A stretch of 64,000 nucleotides of DNA from Hemibagrus wyckioides (GCF_019097595.1 NC_080734.1:8801892-8865891), one strand, 5' to 3'; shown: positions 23,255-34,191, numbered from the stretch's first letter. The notes: generated by a model not told the origin, from the sequence alone. Numbers and translations are program-made.

Positions 23255-23802
23255 CACAGATCAGCCATAACATTATGAGCAGTGACAGGTGAAGTGAATA
23301 ACACTGATGATCTCCTCATCATGGCACCTGTTAGTGGGTGGGATATATTAGGCAGCAACTGAACATTTTGTCCTCAAAGTTGATGTGTTAGAAGCAGGAA
23401 AAATGGGCAAGTGTAAGGATTTGAGCGAATTTGACAAGGGCCAAACTGTGATGGCTAGACGACTGGATCAGAGCATCTCCAAAACTGCAGCTCTTGTGGG
23501 GTGTTCCCGGTCTGCAGTGGTCAGTATCTATCAAAAGTGGTCCAAGGAAGGAACAGTGGTGAACCGGGGACAGGGTCATGGGCGGCCAAGGCTCATTGAT
23601 GCACATGGGAAGTGAAGGCTGGTCCGTGTGATCCGATCCAACAAACGAGCTACTGTTGCTCAAATTGCTGAAGAAGTTAATGCTGGTTCTGATAGAAAGG
23701 TGTCAGAATACACAGTGCATGATGGGTCTGGGCTGTTTTGGCAGAAAAAGGGGGACCAACACAATATTAGGCAGGTGGTCATAATGTTATGCCTGATCAG
23801 TG
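23255..23802 (+). mobile_element. Internally deleted Tc1-like element (548 bp)
   Basis: The left end cacagatcagccataacatt (after TA at 23253-23254) and the right end aatgttatgcctgatcagtg are inverted repeats. The right flank is CA where TA is expected, a decayed target duplication. Internal coding covers only the N-terminal DNA-binding half of a transposase, after which the sequence jumps to the right terminus. This is the structure of a non-autonomous copy made by internal deletion. Confidence 0.82.
23403..23720 (+). pseudogene. Tc1-like transposase, N-terminal half, stop-interrupted
   Basis: From the ATG at 23403 the frame reads [20 protein letters not shown], then a helix-turn-helix segment (about residues 23-47, ending [14 protein letters not shown]) and a GRPR AT-hook-like motif (residues 60-63). 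A TGA at 23613-23615 interrupts it. The same frame continues beyond (RLVRVIRSNKRATVAQIAEE, the second DNA-binding subdomain) to about 23720, where the deletion joint begins. The stop lies where an arginine CGA would fit, consistent with CpG decay (inference). The DDE domain is absent, so it could not catalyse transposition. An upstream in-frame GTG at 23385 would add six residues, but ATG fits the family start. Confidence 0.8.
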
Positions 23803-25524
23803 CAGAATCTATTTGTTTTTAACATTATGAATACAAACAAAATGTTGTGAATCTCAGTGAAAATAAAGCAGACTTGTGTTGATTATATAAAATATCAAAT
23901 CAAAGTATAGCATATCTACGCTTGAGACTGTTTGGACGGGTGCAGAGTGAGGATGTGGGGGTGGTTGATGGTGTCCACCCCTGGGTCCTGTGACCGGGGC
24001 CTAATATCTGGTCTTTCATCCTTGTCTAGCATGAGGATATATTTTAGATAGAGGCTATTTCTGTAAGTCACTCTGAATATATGCGTCTGATAAATACTGT
24101 AAATGTAAAGCCAACTACACTCTCACTTAAATTTTTCTATTCATATTACCCATAAAATGCTCCAATTTAGCCAGAAACAGATCCTAAAGTGAGAGTGATG
24201 GAATGTTTTATAGATATTCTGCCAATAATTATGCTGATTTCCTCCAGGTTGCAGGTAGAGAGAGAATAACAGCTTTTAAAATCAAGCAGCAGCTCTTACC
24301 TCCCTCTCTAAATCAACACCAATAATCTCCCCACCTCTCTCTCACACACACAGCCAATGCCCCTTATAAACTTCGGTGCCATGAATCAAATCACCATCAG
24401 ATGGAAGATGGAATTAATCAACAGAACTATGTACCAGTGCCCTGCAGAGACACAAATACACAACACAAGCGATGAGAGTGTGAAAGAAAGGATCCTACAG
24501 CCGTGTTTATGTGATGTGATGTGATGTAACCTCCTACCATGGATGAAAATATTTAATATGATTCAGAGGACTTGTAGGCATTCAGCTCCTCCATTCTCAG
24601 TGTTATCCAGTGATTTCGTGAAGTATTTCCACACAGATCTGAAGGCCAGCTCTGTTAAATGCCATTCGGAGAGTTTATTTTTTATTTATTTATTTATTTT
24701 TTTACATTCGTGTAGGAGGTCAGATATGAAGCTTGAGGGAGAAAGCCGTGAACGGCCATGTTGATAACATGCAGGTGTGATAGACGCTTGCTGCTAAGCA
24801 TTTAGACGCTTTATTTATTCGTCTTATAATGGAATGGAAATAAGATCCTTATTTGGTAGGCAAATACAAACAACAATTATATCTACAGAAGGTGTCCTCG
24901 TCCACCAGAGAAAATTCACCACAAAGTTGCCAGAGGGCATCCTCCTACCTATTTTGAACTTCTTCTTCTCTTATCCCACTCACTTCCTGTGTGTGCACAC
25001 CTGTTTTCAGTTTCCTTATTAATTATGCTCTTCTTCTTCTTCTTCTTCTTCTTTTTTATTTTAACCCTAGTGGCTCAGCAGCTGTCGGTGCTACCAGGCT
25101 GGTGCTGTTTCCTATCCAGTGCTTCATGCTGTGTCTTTCTTTTGCAACTCCAGTTTTTTTTTTATTTGCTCAGATTTTGCTTCTTCTCTTGACCTTGGTT
25201 AGTTTTGCTTGTCTTCTTGCTATTTTTCTTCATTCAGGAATAAGATAAAAGAGACAACAACAAAAAATGTCCCATAAGCATTTGAACACCTAGACTTTGA
25301 ATGAAACTTTGCCCTAAATAGAGAGACTTTGCCCGAAATAGAGAGAATAATTGTTTTGAAACACAAAAGTGTGTTACAAAAGTCCAAAAGGGAAAGAAAC
25401 CATAAACAAGTTCAAATATCAGAGACTCTTAGAAAAGCAAAACTTGACATAAATATGTAGTATAAATGTGCAGGGCTGGATTCAGAGGTTCCGGCTTGAA
25501 CACTTAACATGTAAGTATCAGAAT
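23803..25524. other. Mostly unassigned DNA
   Basis: A SINE-type tail (gtaagtcactctgaatatat, tctgataaatactgtaaatg) lies at 24063-24116. A TTC run sits at 25028-25054. Bases 24990-25245 (cagtttccttattaatt, cctatccagtgcttcatgct) vaguely resemble an LTR end. No gene was recognised. Confidence 0.4.
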
Positions 25525-25710
25525 CAGGGGCTTAGTGGTTAAGGTGTTGGACTACTGATCGGAAGGCTGTGAGTTCAGACCACAGGTTCGCCAAACTTCT
25601 ACCGCTGGACCCCTGAGAAATACCCTTAAGCCTCAATTGCTTGTTTGTATAAAATGAGAGAAAAGGGTAAGTCACTCTGGATAATGGTGTCTGCCAAATG
25701 CCAGAAATGT
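25525..25710 (+). mobile_element. tRNA-derived SINE
   Basis: The head ggggcttagtggttaaggtg (A-box-like) is followed by gtgagttcagacc (B-box-like), the body ctaccgctggacccctga, and the tail gtaagtcactctggataatg plus tgtctgccaaatgcc. It parallels the copy at 61022-61178 closely. Confidence 0.7.
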
Positions 25711-25765
25711 ACATGCTTCAAGATTTGACTAATAATATAATGATGCTGTATACTGTATACAGGGA

Positions 25766-26100
25766 CACTTTGGATCAGGATTTGGTTCGATTCCCATCTT
25801 TCCCTTGTATGCATGAAGTTTGATTGTTTTCCTTGTTTTTCAGGGGTTTCCTCTAGGTACTCCGGTTTCCTTCCTTAGTCCAAAGACATTCACTGCAGAA
25901 TAAATGGCATCTCTGATTTGCCTTTAGTGTGTGAATGAGTGTGTGAGCGTGTTTCTGATGTAGTGTGTCCTGCAATGGGTTTGCACCCTGCCCAGGGTGT
26001 CCTTCACCTTGTGACCCATGTCCCCCCGGGATAGATTCGAGGCTCCTCTTGAGCTTGTGTAGGATAAAGCAGTACAGAAAATGGATGGATGGATGGATTT
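25766..26100 (+). mobile_element. SINE-like repeat with ATGG tail (family R)
   Basis: The blocks include tttggttcgattcccatc, caggggtttcctctaggtac, gtgtgaatgagtgtgtgagc and tgcccagggtgtccttc, ending in cagaaaatggatggatgg. The head (25766-25790) is degenerate. The minus-strand frames at 25853-26145 are shadows. Confidence 0.65.
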
Positions 26101-26586
26101 GTACACTGTATATATAACAGAGTGGCTGCATTCATTATTATACAAATATTATATTTCATTATAAAGTATGATGATAAAGTCTGCTGTTGAGATCACAGGT
26201 ATAAATATTTCCAATGAAAACATAGTTAAATAGAAAAATGTGAGATACTAAGACAATGTCGAGAACACATTTAATTTCAAAATCAGGATCTAATTTTGTT
26301 CTTACATGGAGAAAACCACCTTCTGTAGATTTAATAGCTGACTTTTAGGAGTAAAAAAATCCTTTTCACACACAATCATCTTTCTTCGCCTGATCTTCAG
26401 GCTGCAGTAATCGCACCTGTTAATGAATCGCTCTGCATTGACAACATCCTAAATTGCTTTGTCATTAAAGCCAAGACACACAATGAACAAGGCATGCTGA
26501 TGTTCACGACACAATCCTCCAGAAAATCCTCTAGATCCTGCTGATAAAACAACTTACAAATGATACTCTCTCTCTTTCTCTCTCTT

Positions 26587-26619
<33 letters not shown>

Positions 26620-27242
26620 TACACACAAAACCCTCTAGTAAATCAGGGCCCGTGTGTTTCCACCTAATTATTTTTCTAACTTTACATCACCGTTGCTTGC
26701 AGCAGCCAAATTGTGAGATTTGTGAGACTTGGATGGCACTCGCCTCCATTCTCTCAGCTATGACACCCAGCTAATTAACACATTTCCTTTTTCATATTCA
26801 TTCCAAATGGTTCGTTTCATTTAGCACGCTGTTTGTATCAGTGAGTAATAAATGAGTGCAGTGTGTCGGCTGAATACTGCTGCACTTTAATCTCCTTTAA
26901 AAACAGCCTGGTATTCATCCTACACATTACTGTATTATATTGCATTGTATTATTATTTAATAATCTTTATATAATCTTATTGTTGCTCCCTGTGGTGATG
27001 TACTGAGACACAATTCTGTAACTAAAGCTGAATCGGATTATCAGAGAAGTGGCTGAAGTGAAACGTGGGATATATATGCCAGTTTGTTTGATTTTGGATT
27101 ATTGCTGTTATATGAGATCAGGGTTAATTGCAGAACTTCTATGAGGTGGGGATTCAACGCCATAGCAACCAGACGATGCCCTGTTGCCATAGCCACAGCC
27201 ACTAAGGTGCAGTCTCTAACTATTGTACCTGCTCCTGGTGCA
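26101..27242. other. Unassigned DNA with a (CT)n(CA)n tract
   Basis: CT units lie at 26568-26596 and CA units at 26597-26619. The rest is not recognised. Bases 26690-26880 are relatively complex but without identifiable coding. Confidence 0.45.
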
Positions 27243-27568
27243 TTATATAAATATAAGCGACGAGGAAAAGACGGAAGTGAAAGATGCGAACTGAAAATGG
27301 GAGATGAATAGAGAGAGATAGAAAGAGGATGAGAAACGATGAGGCAGAAAGAGAGGGAAAGATGGGGGGGGGAGAGAGAGAGAGAGAGAGAGAGGAGCAA
27401 AGGAATGCAGAGACAGAAAAATGGAGAGAAACAAAGAGAGGCTGATAGTGGAAAACAAATGGAGAGATTAGCGGGAAGATGGGGATGAATTGGGGGAGAA
27501 AAAAGAAGGAAGAAGAAGAGATGGAAGTGTAAAATAGAGCAAAAGAATGATAGAATTATTGAAAAAAA

Positions 27569-27657
<89 letters not shown>

Positions 27658-27990
27658 AATGCTAGAGAGAGAATTGGAGAAATAGAGAGACAGATACAAG
27701 TTACAGACAGAGAGAGAACGGCAGAAGATTAAAGAGGAAAATAAAGAGAAATACAAAAAGATAAAGAGACAGAATGAGAGATTGAAATGTGGAGAGAGAG
27801 AGAGAGAGCGAGAAAACAAGAGGTACTGAACTGAAAAAGGGATAGAAACAGAAAGAGAGACAGAAAGAGGGAGACAGAGAGAGAGAGAGAGACAGAAAGT
27901 GGGAGAGAAAATGAGAGAAAGAGGCAGTGAAATGTAACGGGAGAGACAGGGGTGTGAGAAAGACAGAGTAGATGAGTGTAAGTCAGTAAA
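27243..27990. repeat. Polypurine tract with GA and AGAT arrays
   Basis: For about 750 bp the plus strand is almost entirely A and G. It includes a G8 run at 27364-27371 followed by (AG)n to 27393, an (AGAT)n array at 27570-27657, and repeated GAGA blocks at 27792-27810 and 27870-27895. The minus-strand open frames (SLSLSL, SIYLSIYL) are artefacts. A (TG)n run follows at 28003-28031. Confidence 0.9.
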
Positions 27991-28000
27991 TTTGTTTCCC

Positions 28001-28033
<33 letters not shown>

Positions 28034-28384
28034 ATGACAGTGCTTTATATTGTTTAAACACATGTAACCCATGAGACTGAGAAAAGCTGTGGGATGTGAA
28101 CGACATGTAAGATGTGTGAAATCTGGCTCTCATACGTGATTCTCTGTTCAATTTTATTTTTAAAGCACTTCATGTCACAGCGGTTTGTCAGAAACATACA
28201 GTATAAATATTGTCTTCTCTCTGATAGAAATTAATAATGAATAAATTATATGCAGAAACAATCACATAAAAATACATTTGCACAAATTTAATGTGAAACT
28301 GTCATTTGTCTCATGGACAAATTGCATTGGAAAATAACTTTCAATAAATTCAATAATAGTGAAAAATGTAAATAACTTCTGCAG

Positions 28385-28855
28385 AAGGATCGCATGAGAA
28401 TAAATGTCTCATATGGAACAAGATCACACGTGAGAAAAAATATTTCATGAATATGAATATAATGTGTAACATAAAAGTTATGTAATAGTTATATTATGTA
28501 ATATTGTATGAGAAAGGCACTCAGGAAAAATGTATAGTGTAAAAAATCACAAATAAATTAATTATGTAAAAAAAATCATGAGTAAATAAATGAATCAGGT
28601 AAAAAAAAATATGTATAAACAAGTGAATCGTATAAAAAATACATTGAAATAAATTAATCATGTACAAAATTATATTGAAATAAATGAATCATGTAAAAAA
28701 AAAAATCTAATGAAAATAAATAAATCATTTTAAAAAATCACATGGAAATAAATAAACCATGTAAAAAATGCTTATGGAAATAAATTCATCGTAAAATAAA
28801 ATCACATGGAAATTAATGAATCATGTAAAAAAAAAAATCACATACATCTAAAAAA
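28385..28855. repeat. Degenerate AT-rich minisatellite (about 30-37 bp unit)
   Basis: Units of the form aaataaatgaatcatgtaaa plus an A-run plus tcacatgg recur about 10 times between 28535 and 28850. More degenerate versions extend back to about 28385. Unit length varies, mainly in the A-run. Confidence 0.75.
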
Positions 28856-29339
28856 TCCGACAAGGAGGGGTTACTTTACTTACAAAAAGACAAAACTATA
28901 ATCACAATGGAAGGGAAACTATGAGGATATAATAAGAAAGGGAGACAAGCGAGAGACAAGCAGAAGAGGAAGAGGAAAAGAGGCTACAAAAACATTAAAG
29001 AGGACGAGCAAAACAATATGTGATTTGGGAAACACAAGAGCAATACATTGTGATGGGAAAGGGAAGCCTTTTAAAGAGCTGATGATGATGAGTGAAGAGC
29101 TCCAGGTTTTAATACTCAGGTCTGGCAGAGTGTCAGGCTCATGCTGCTGAGGGTGAGATGTTGTGGGCTGAGGGGTGAGGTTGGCTTGCTGTGAGCATGT
29201 TACATTAGGTGTAAAAAGAAAAAAAAAATGGGAAGATGTTCAGGAAATACCCACTTGAACATCGTTCACTTATTTTAAATTGGTTCAAATGTCAAGACAA
29301 TGAGTCATATAGGATATGGGCCAGTCTCAGAAGCTCAGG
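28856..29339. other. Unassigned DNA
   Basis: Purine-rich at 28917-29000. No gene was recognised. Confidence 0.5.
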
Positions 29340-29600
29340 TGGGATGAACACATCAGTTACATCACTGAGAAGATTCAGCAGAGGAGGTTCTTTCTGTGAC
29401 AGGAGAAGAAATCCAGCCTCCCACAGCCAATTACGCAGCCATCACACACACAGTCCATCCTGACTTCCTGCACAACTGTGTGGTTTGGTGCTGCAGCTTT
29501 TCCTGCAGCACCAAATTGGCCACACTCTGCCGTCCATGCAAGGCCTGGATATATCAGGGGTAAGGAAATGTCAGGGGAGATCATCATCCTTGTTTTCTTT
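29340..29600 (+). pseudogene. LINE reverse-transcriptase C-terminal remnant
   Basis: The plus strand reads EKKSSLPQPITQPSHTQSIL then TSCTTVWFGAA around 29405-29505. This is the pattern of the region after the RT domain in fish non-LTR retrotransposons (a run such as 'KKFNLPQ...VLTSSITVWFGAA'). A stop and indels break the frame, and neither RT catalytic motifs nor a 3' tail was found. The annotated-looking frames 29236-29463 (plus) and 29375-29587 (minus) are out of register with this reading. Confidence 0.45.
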
Positions 29601-29782
29601 TCAAAGAACTAACGTCTGGTCCGTGCTGCAGGACGTGTCAAATCATCACTAAACTCAAAAAGATTCCTGAAAACTTTCTGGACTTGTTTTACCTCTTCAT
29701 GTGTACGTTTGCACACAGAGGCCCAGGAGGTTTATTTGGATAACACAATCGAAGTGCTCAGTACGGTACCACCGCGGTAGAT

Positions 29783-30105
29783 AAAATGTGATAAAGTGCC
29801 ATCTCGGGTGCGTTTACAGTGGGGAAAATGTGATGAAGTGCATAAACGGCTGTTGTTCAAAGGGAAAAAATGTAATGAAATGCCCTCTAGGGTGCCACAT
29901 GTGAGAAAGCATGATGACGTGTCCTCTAGGGTCCCTCAACGTGCAAGAAAACATGATAAGGTCCCCTCTTCCAGTAGATGGAATACATGGTGAAGTGCCT
30001 TATAGGCTGTAATAAATGGAGGAAAATGATTTGAAGTGCCTCCTAGGTGCTCCTACATGCAACAGTATAGGAGGAAATGAGCTATAGGATGCCCTTAGAG
30101 GTCAG
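29783..30105. repeat. Degenerate 41-42 bp minisatellite
   Basis: Seven to eight units of pattern gatgaagtgccctctagggt + (g)ccacatgtg + agaaaacat follow one another. Early units are 42 bp, so an open frame survives at 29796-29993, with 14-residue repeats built on PSRVP...RKHDDV. Later units vary from 35 to 42 bp. There is no sign of a host exon. Confidence 0.75.
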
Positions 30106-30204
30106 AGGGGTAGGTGAAAGAGCACAAAATGCCTGGTGGGGGAGTAAGGCAAGGAGGAAGAAAACAGACGAGAAGCAAAGGAGAATAAGAGATGGAGGAA
30201 TAAA

Positions 30205-30207
<3 letters not shown>

Positions 30208-30242
<35 letters not shown>

Positions 30243-30274
30243 GGACGGTGGGGTGGGGTGGGGGTGGGGGGTAG
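30208..30274 (+). repeat. (AG)n tract followed by G-quadruplex motif
   Basis: AG repeats at 30208-30239 are followed by four G-runs separated by single T: G4 (30250-30253), G4 (30255-30258), G5 (30260-30264) and G6 (30266-30271). One-base loops predict a very stable G-quadruplex in single-stranded DNA. Confidence 0.9.
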
Positions 30275-31089
30275 GAATGTGCAGCACAGGAGCATGTTTG
30301 AACTCAAGTGCATTAGAGATTCTGTTTGTGTGGTTTTTTGACAGCATTTTCTCGCCTCTGCTCGTTTCCCAGGACAACACACACACAGCTTTTCTCTATC
30401 CTTCTGTTTTCAATGCGTTTTTACTCCCTGTAGTGCTCGCTGTGCTCCAAAACACTAAACACACGCTTCAAACTACTGCATGCCAAAATGCACAAACCCT
30501 GTTGGCTGTAAAAAGGGAAAAAAAAATCCTGTTCAAACATGACCTGTGAGAAACACATACACTGTCAATCATGATGCTGAACGGCGTTTTTATTAATATT
30601 AACATTTTCGGTAAAACATCCGTTAAACAAAATATTGTAGAAAAACTGTAGAAAAAGAAGAAAACAGGAAGGAAGGCGATCGCTTTAAGACTACAAGAGA
30701 CGCCCAGTGCGGCAGTTAAATGCTTATTAAAGTGTTTATGTTATTCGTCAAACTTGGTGGAATATTGCGAATATGATCTCACTGGAATATTGCACTGTTC
30801 CTTCATTTAACTGTTCTCAAATTTCCTGACACAGCTCTAACAGACCCTCAGAGAAGCACTGTATGTCTCCGGGACCCTACATTCAAATATGTTGCATTTA
30901 CACGGCATAAAATATTAATGCTTATCATACCACAGGCTTTAAACATGTTATTTTGAGCCTCATCCTGGAAGCAGTGTATCTCTGAGGGAGAATGGGAGTG
31001 TGGGTGGAGTTTCAGCATTTACTGGACAGTACTTTCCTTATTTGTCTCACCTGGATGATGAAACTTTGTAAACAACTGCCAATCAGTGA
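30275..31089. other. Unassigned DNA
   Basis: No gene was recognised. The missing left terminus of the Tc1 element that follows was searched for here by eye and not found. Confidence 0.5.
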
Positions 31090-32160
31090 AATGGGAAAGT
31101 GCATGACTCCACAAACAAATCCAGTCGTGAAATTTCCTCGCTCCTAAAAATTCCACAGTCAACTGTCAGCTGTATTATAAGAACGTGGAAGTGTTTGGGA
31201 ACGACAGCAACTCAGCCACGAAGTGGTAGGCCACGTAAACTGACGGAGCGGGGTCAGCGGATGCTGAGGCGCATAGTGTGAAGAGGTCGCCAACTTTCTG
31301 CAGAGTCAATGGCTACAGACCTCCAAACTTCATGTGGCCTTCAGATGAGCTCAAGAACAGTGCACAGAGAGCTTCATGGAATGGGTTTCCATGGCCGAGC
31401 AGCTGCATCCAAGCCATACATCACCAAGTGCAATGAAAAGCGTCGGATGCAGTGGTGTAAAGCACGCCGCCACTGGACTCTAGAGCAGTGGAGACGCGTT
31501 CTCTGGAGTGACGAATCGCGCTTCTCCATCTGGCAATCTGATGGACGAGTCTGGGTTTGGCGGTTGCCAGGAGAACGGTACTTGTCTGACTGCATTGTGC
31601 CAAGTGTAAAGTTTGGTGGAGGGGGGATTATGGTGTGGGGTTGTTTTTCAGGAGCTGGGCTTGGCCCCTTAGTTCCAGTGAAAGGAACTCTGAATGCTTC
31701 AGCATGCCAAGACATTTTGGACAATTCCATGCTCCCAACTTTGTGGGAACAGTTTGGAGCTGGCCCCTTCCTCTTCCAACATGACTGTGCACCAGGGCAC
31801 AAAGCAAGGTCCATAAAGACATGGATGACAGAGTCTGGTGTGGATGAACTTGACTGGCCTGCACAGAGTCCTGACCTCAACCCGATAGAACACCTTTGGG
31901 ATGAATTAGAGCGGAGACTGAGAGCCAGGCCTTCTCGTCCAACATCAGTGTGTGACCTCACAAATGCGCTTCTGGAAGAATGGTCAAAAATTCCCATAAA
32001 CACACTCCTAAACCTTGTGGACAGCCTTCCCAGAAGAATTGAAGCTGTTATAGCTGCAAAGGGTGGACCGACGTCATATTGAACCCTATGGATTAGGAAT
32101 GTCACTTAAGTTCATATGCGAGTCAAGGCAGGTGAGCGAATACTTTTGGCAATATAGTGT
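31090..32160 (+). mobile_element. Tc1 element, 5'-truncated, near-complete coding
   Basis: The right terminus aggcaggtgagcgaatact plus tttggcaatatagtgt ends at about 32160 and is followed by TA. The matching left terminus (which would read acactatattgcc...) is not seen upstream of 31090, so the 5' end is lost or badly decayed. The right terminal sequence shares ttttggcaatata with the element at 49832-50469, a related subfamily. Right-end similarity passes directly into a TA microsatellite. Confidence 0.85.
31099..32082 (+). pseudogene. Tc1 transposase (DD34E), one internal stop
   Basis: In a single frame, the N-terminal part has a helix-turn-helix (EISSLLKIPQSTVSCIIRTW) and a GRPRK motif. 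A TGA at 31279-31281 interrupts it, then 257 more codons run to TGA at 32080-32082. Counting from the ATG at 31309, the catalytic triad is D68 (LWSDESRF), D159 (FQHDCAPGH) and E194 (DLNPIEHLW). The D159-E194 gap of 34 residues is diagnostic of Tc1-type DDE transposases, which cut at TA sites. The extreme N-terminus is missing: an in-frame TGA at 31087 precedes, and the frame opens only with GTG at 31099. The stop and truncation make activity unlikely. The long minus-strand frame 31374-32105 is a shadow. Confidence 0.92.
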
Positions 32161-32163
32161 TAT

Positions 32164-32164
32164 A

Positions 32165-32237
<73 letters not shown>
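32164..32237. repeat. (TA)n microsatellite abutting the Tc1 right end
   Basis: About 34 TA units begin within 10 bp of the transposon's right terminus. The element may have inserted into an existing TA run, since Tc1 targets TA, or the run may have expanded afterwards. Confidence 0.95.
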
Positions 32238-32239
<2 letters not shown>

Positions 32240-32776
32240 TTCTGTTTGATTACTTGGATTCAATGTATTGTTTCTAAGTTTGTTTAGATGCCACTTCCTA
32301 CTTCAAAAGTCTTCTTCAAAAGTCTTTTCATGCTCTTAAATAAAACAAGAAAGCAGACCAGCAACTAAGAACTGAATACAAATGACAGGTAGCAAAAAAG
32401 GTGTCCTGGTTTTTAGTAAATTCTATTAGCTGCATCTATTATTGTGGAGCATCTGCCATATCCCTGTAAATTAGCCATTACTATGGAAACCATAACATGT
32501 CAGAACCTTATCTGCCTCTTCCATAAGTAATATGTAGTTGTTGTTTTTTTTTGAGTTAATGCTATGGCTGTCTCTCTGCCTGTCATTACCACAGACACTC
32601 AAGGAGTGGATGCAAATGCGGGTTGTTTTAATGAGTGCATTTACAAAATTGGGAACGGTTAGTAGAAATGTACAGCTAACAATCCAACAGGCAAAAAAAA
32701 ACCAGAGCGATCAGAGTAATATCTGGTTCCAAACAAGCTAGGCAAAAAAATCGAGGTCACGAGTCGAATTACACTC
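32238..32776. other. Unassigned DNA
   Basis: No gene was recognised. The small frame at 32538-32741 has no domain. Confidence 0.5.
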
Positions 32777-33448
32777 AGGCTGTGTTTAGGCATTCATATG
32801 GGAGCAGATCAGATCATCAGCCAATCAGGACACAGTTTACACTTGTTTACATCACATGGCTTTTGTATCCGGATATCTGATTGGGATCTCTTTCTCGTGC
32901 TATATCTGTCTGCAGAGGTAAAATGGCTCCGCAAAGTCGACCTTTTTTGTCCGTTTTCTTTTAAAAACCACTTTCAGTCGTGGGAGACTTTACAAATCTC
33001 GTAAAATGAGGAGGATGAGGAGGTTTCTAATATCACTGTGGTGGATAGCTGGCGTAATGGAAAAGTAAAAAGAAATCTATGGGTTCAGGATCGTTGCCAG
33101 CTGTGGTGGGGAAAAATGTGTGTACTTTACAGAAAATGAAAGGTTCTGCAACTTTCGGGTGCGAAAACAAACTTTTCATTATATTTGTTCATTATATTTC
33201 ATTGTATTTGCTCTACTCCTCCCTCAGTTGTCTTGCAAAACCACACAGCTATGTGCAGCGATTCGGGAGAGAGGAGGGGAAATGATAGTGGGCAGGGTTT
33301 TTTGTGACGTTGTGACGACAGGATTACGTTTACATTATACTAAGATCCCATCGCGATGCGTCTTCGACTATCTCCCAAGCAGGACACGCCCTTATGTGGA
33401 CAACATCCAGATACAGGACGCATTTTAATGGCAAGTGAAATCCAGCCT
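32777..33448. mobile_element. Putative decayed DNA transposon, aggctg termini
   Basis: The left end aggctgtgttta and the right end tgaaatccagcct (inverse aggctggattt) form short inverted termini around 672 bp. Inner segments also mirror each other loosely (gtatccggatatc near 32867 versus catccagatacagg near 33404). The sequence is less AT-rich than its surroundings. Flanking trinucleotides (CTC and CTG) do not match perfectly. The small frames 33079-33428 show no transposase motif, so it would be non-autonomous. Confidence 0.35.
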
Positions 33449-34154
33449 CTGTCAAAAAAAAAAACAGGCAAATGAGAGTGGAAAGTAAACGTCATGGACA
33501 TGAGTGAACTGAATTTATACTTAGCTAATAATAAACTGAAGCACTTTTAAACAGTGCTAATGGAACATAGCATTTAAACAAGGGTGAATTTAATCAGAAA
33601 CAGAGTGACTGGGAATGAGGGAGTGCAGGAGGTGGGTCCAGAACCGCCATGTTTGTTCATGACTTGTGAGGATGTGACTGTCTCTGTGTCTTTACAGAAC
33701 CTGGTCCACTCTCCATATCCTTAATCTCCATAACCTTATATACAGCAGCAGTTTAGAGTCTATTATACTCAGTTCAGACGATTCAGAAATCCTTAAAATA
33801 AAAAAAGATTCAGGGAATTTTTTCTTGGAAAACATTTCATTATTGATTCATTAGTTATTTGCAAGTACAGCTAATGCTTGAGATGAATAAGTTTAAGATG
33901 AATAAATTTAATTACTGAAACATTTCTAGACATTCCACTAATCATGAAATCATGCAGCACTACTATATTCCAGTATCATGACATCATGTAGTGTAATATA
34001 TTATGCTAATAAATTATGAAATAATTAAATAATGACTAATCACTGTATTCACCCAAAAAACATAGGTCAGTGATGGGCCATTGTGTGCCGTGTGTGTTTC
34101 TGTAATCTTCTTACCCTGTGGATGAACAGCTAGACCATTCATCAACATAAAAGC
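33449..34154. other. Unassigned DNA
   Basis: No gene or known repeat was recognised. Confidence 0.5.
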
Positions 34155-34157
34155 CAC

Positions 34158-34191
<34 letters not shown>

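Noticed and set aside
27041..27819. Minus-strand frames with Leu/Ser repeats, up to 119 codons
   Set aside because: They result from the polypurine tract and AGAT repeat. The non-repetitive part (27041-27240) alone shows no domain.
29796..29993. Possible repeat-containing coding exon
   Set aside because: The repeat loses its 42-bp register after a few units and continues as non-coding minisatellite.
31374..32105. Minus-strand 243-codon open frame
   Set aside because: It is the antisense shadow of the Tc1 transposase, which carries clear DDE motifs on the plus strand.
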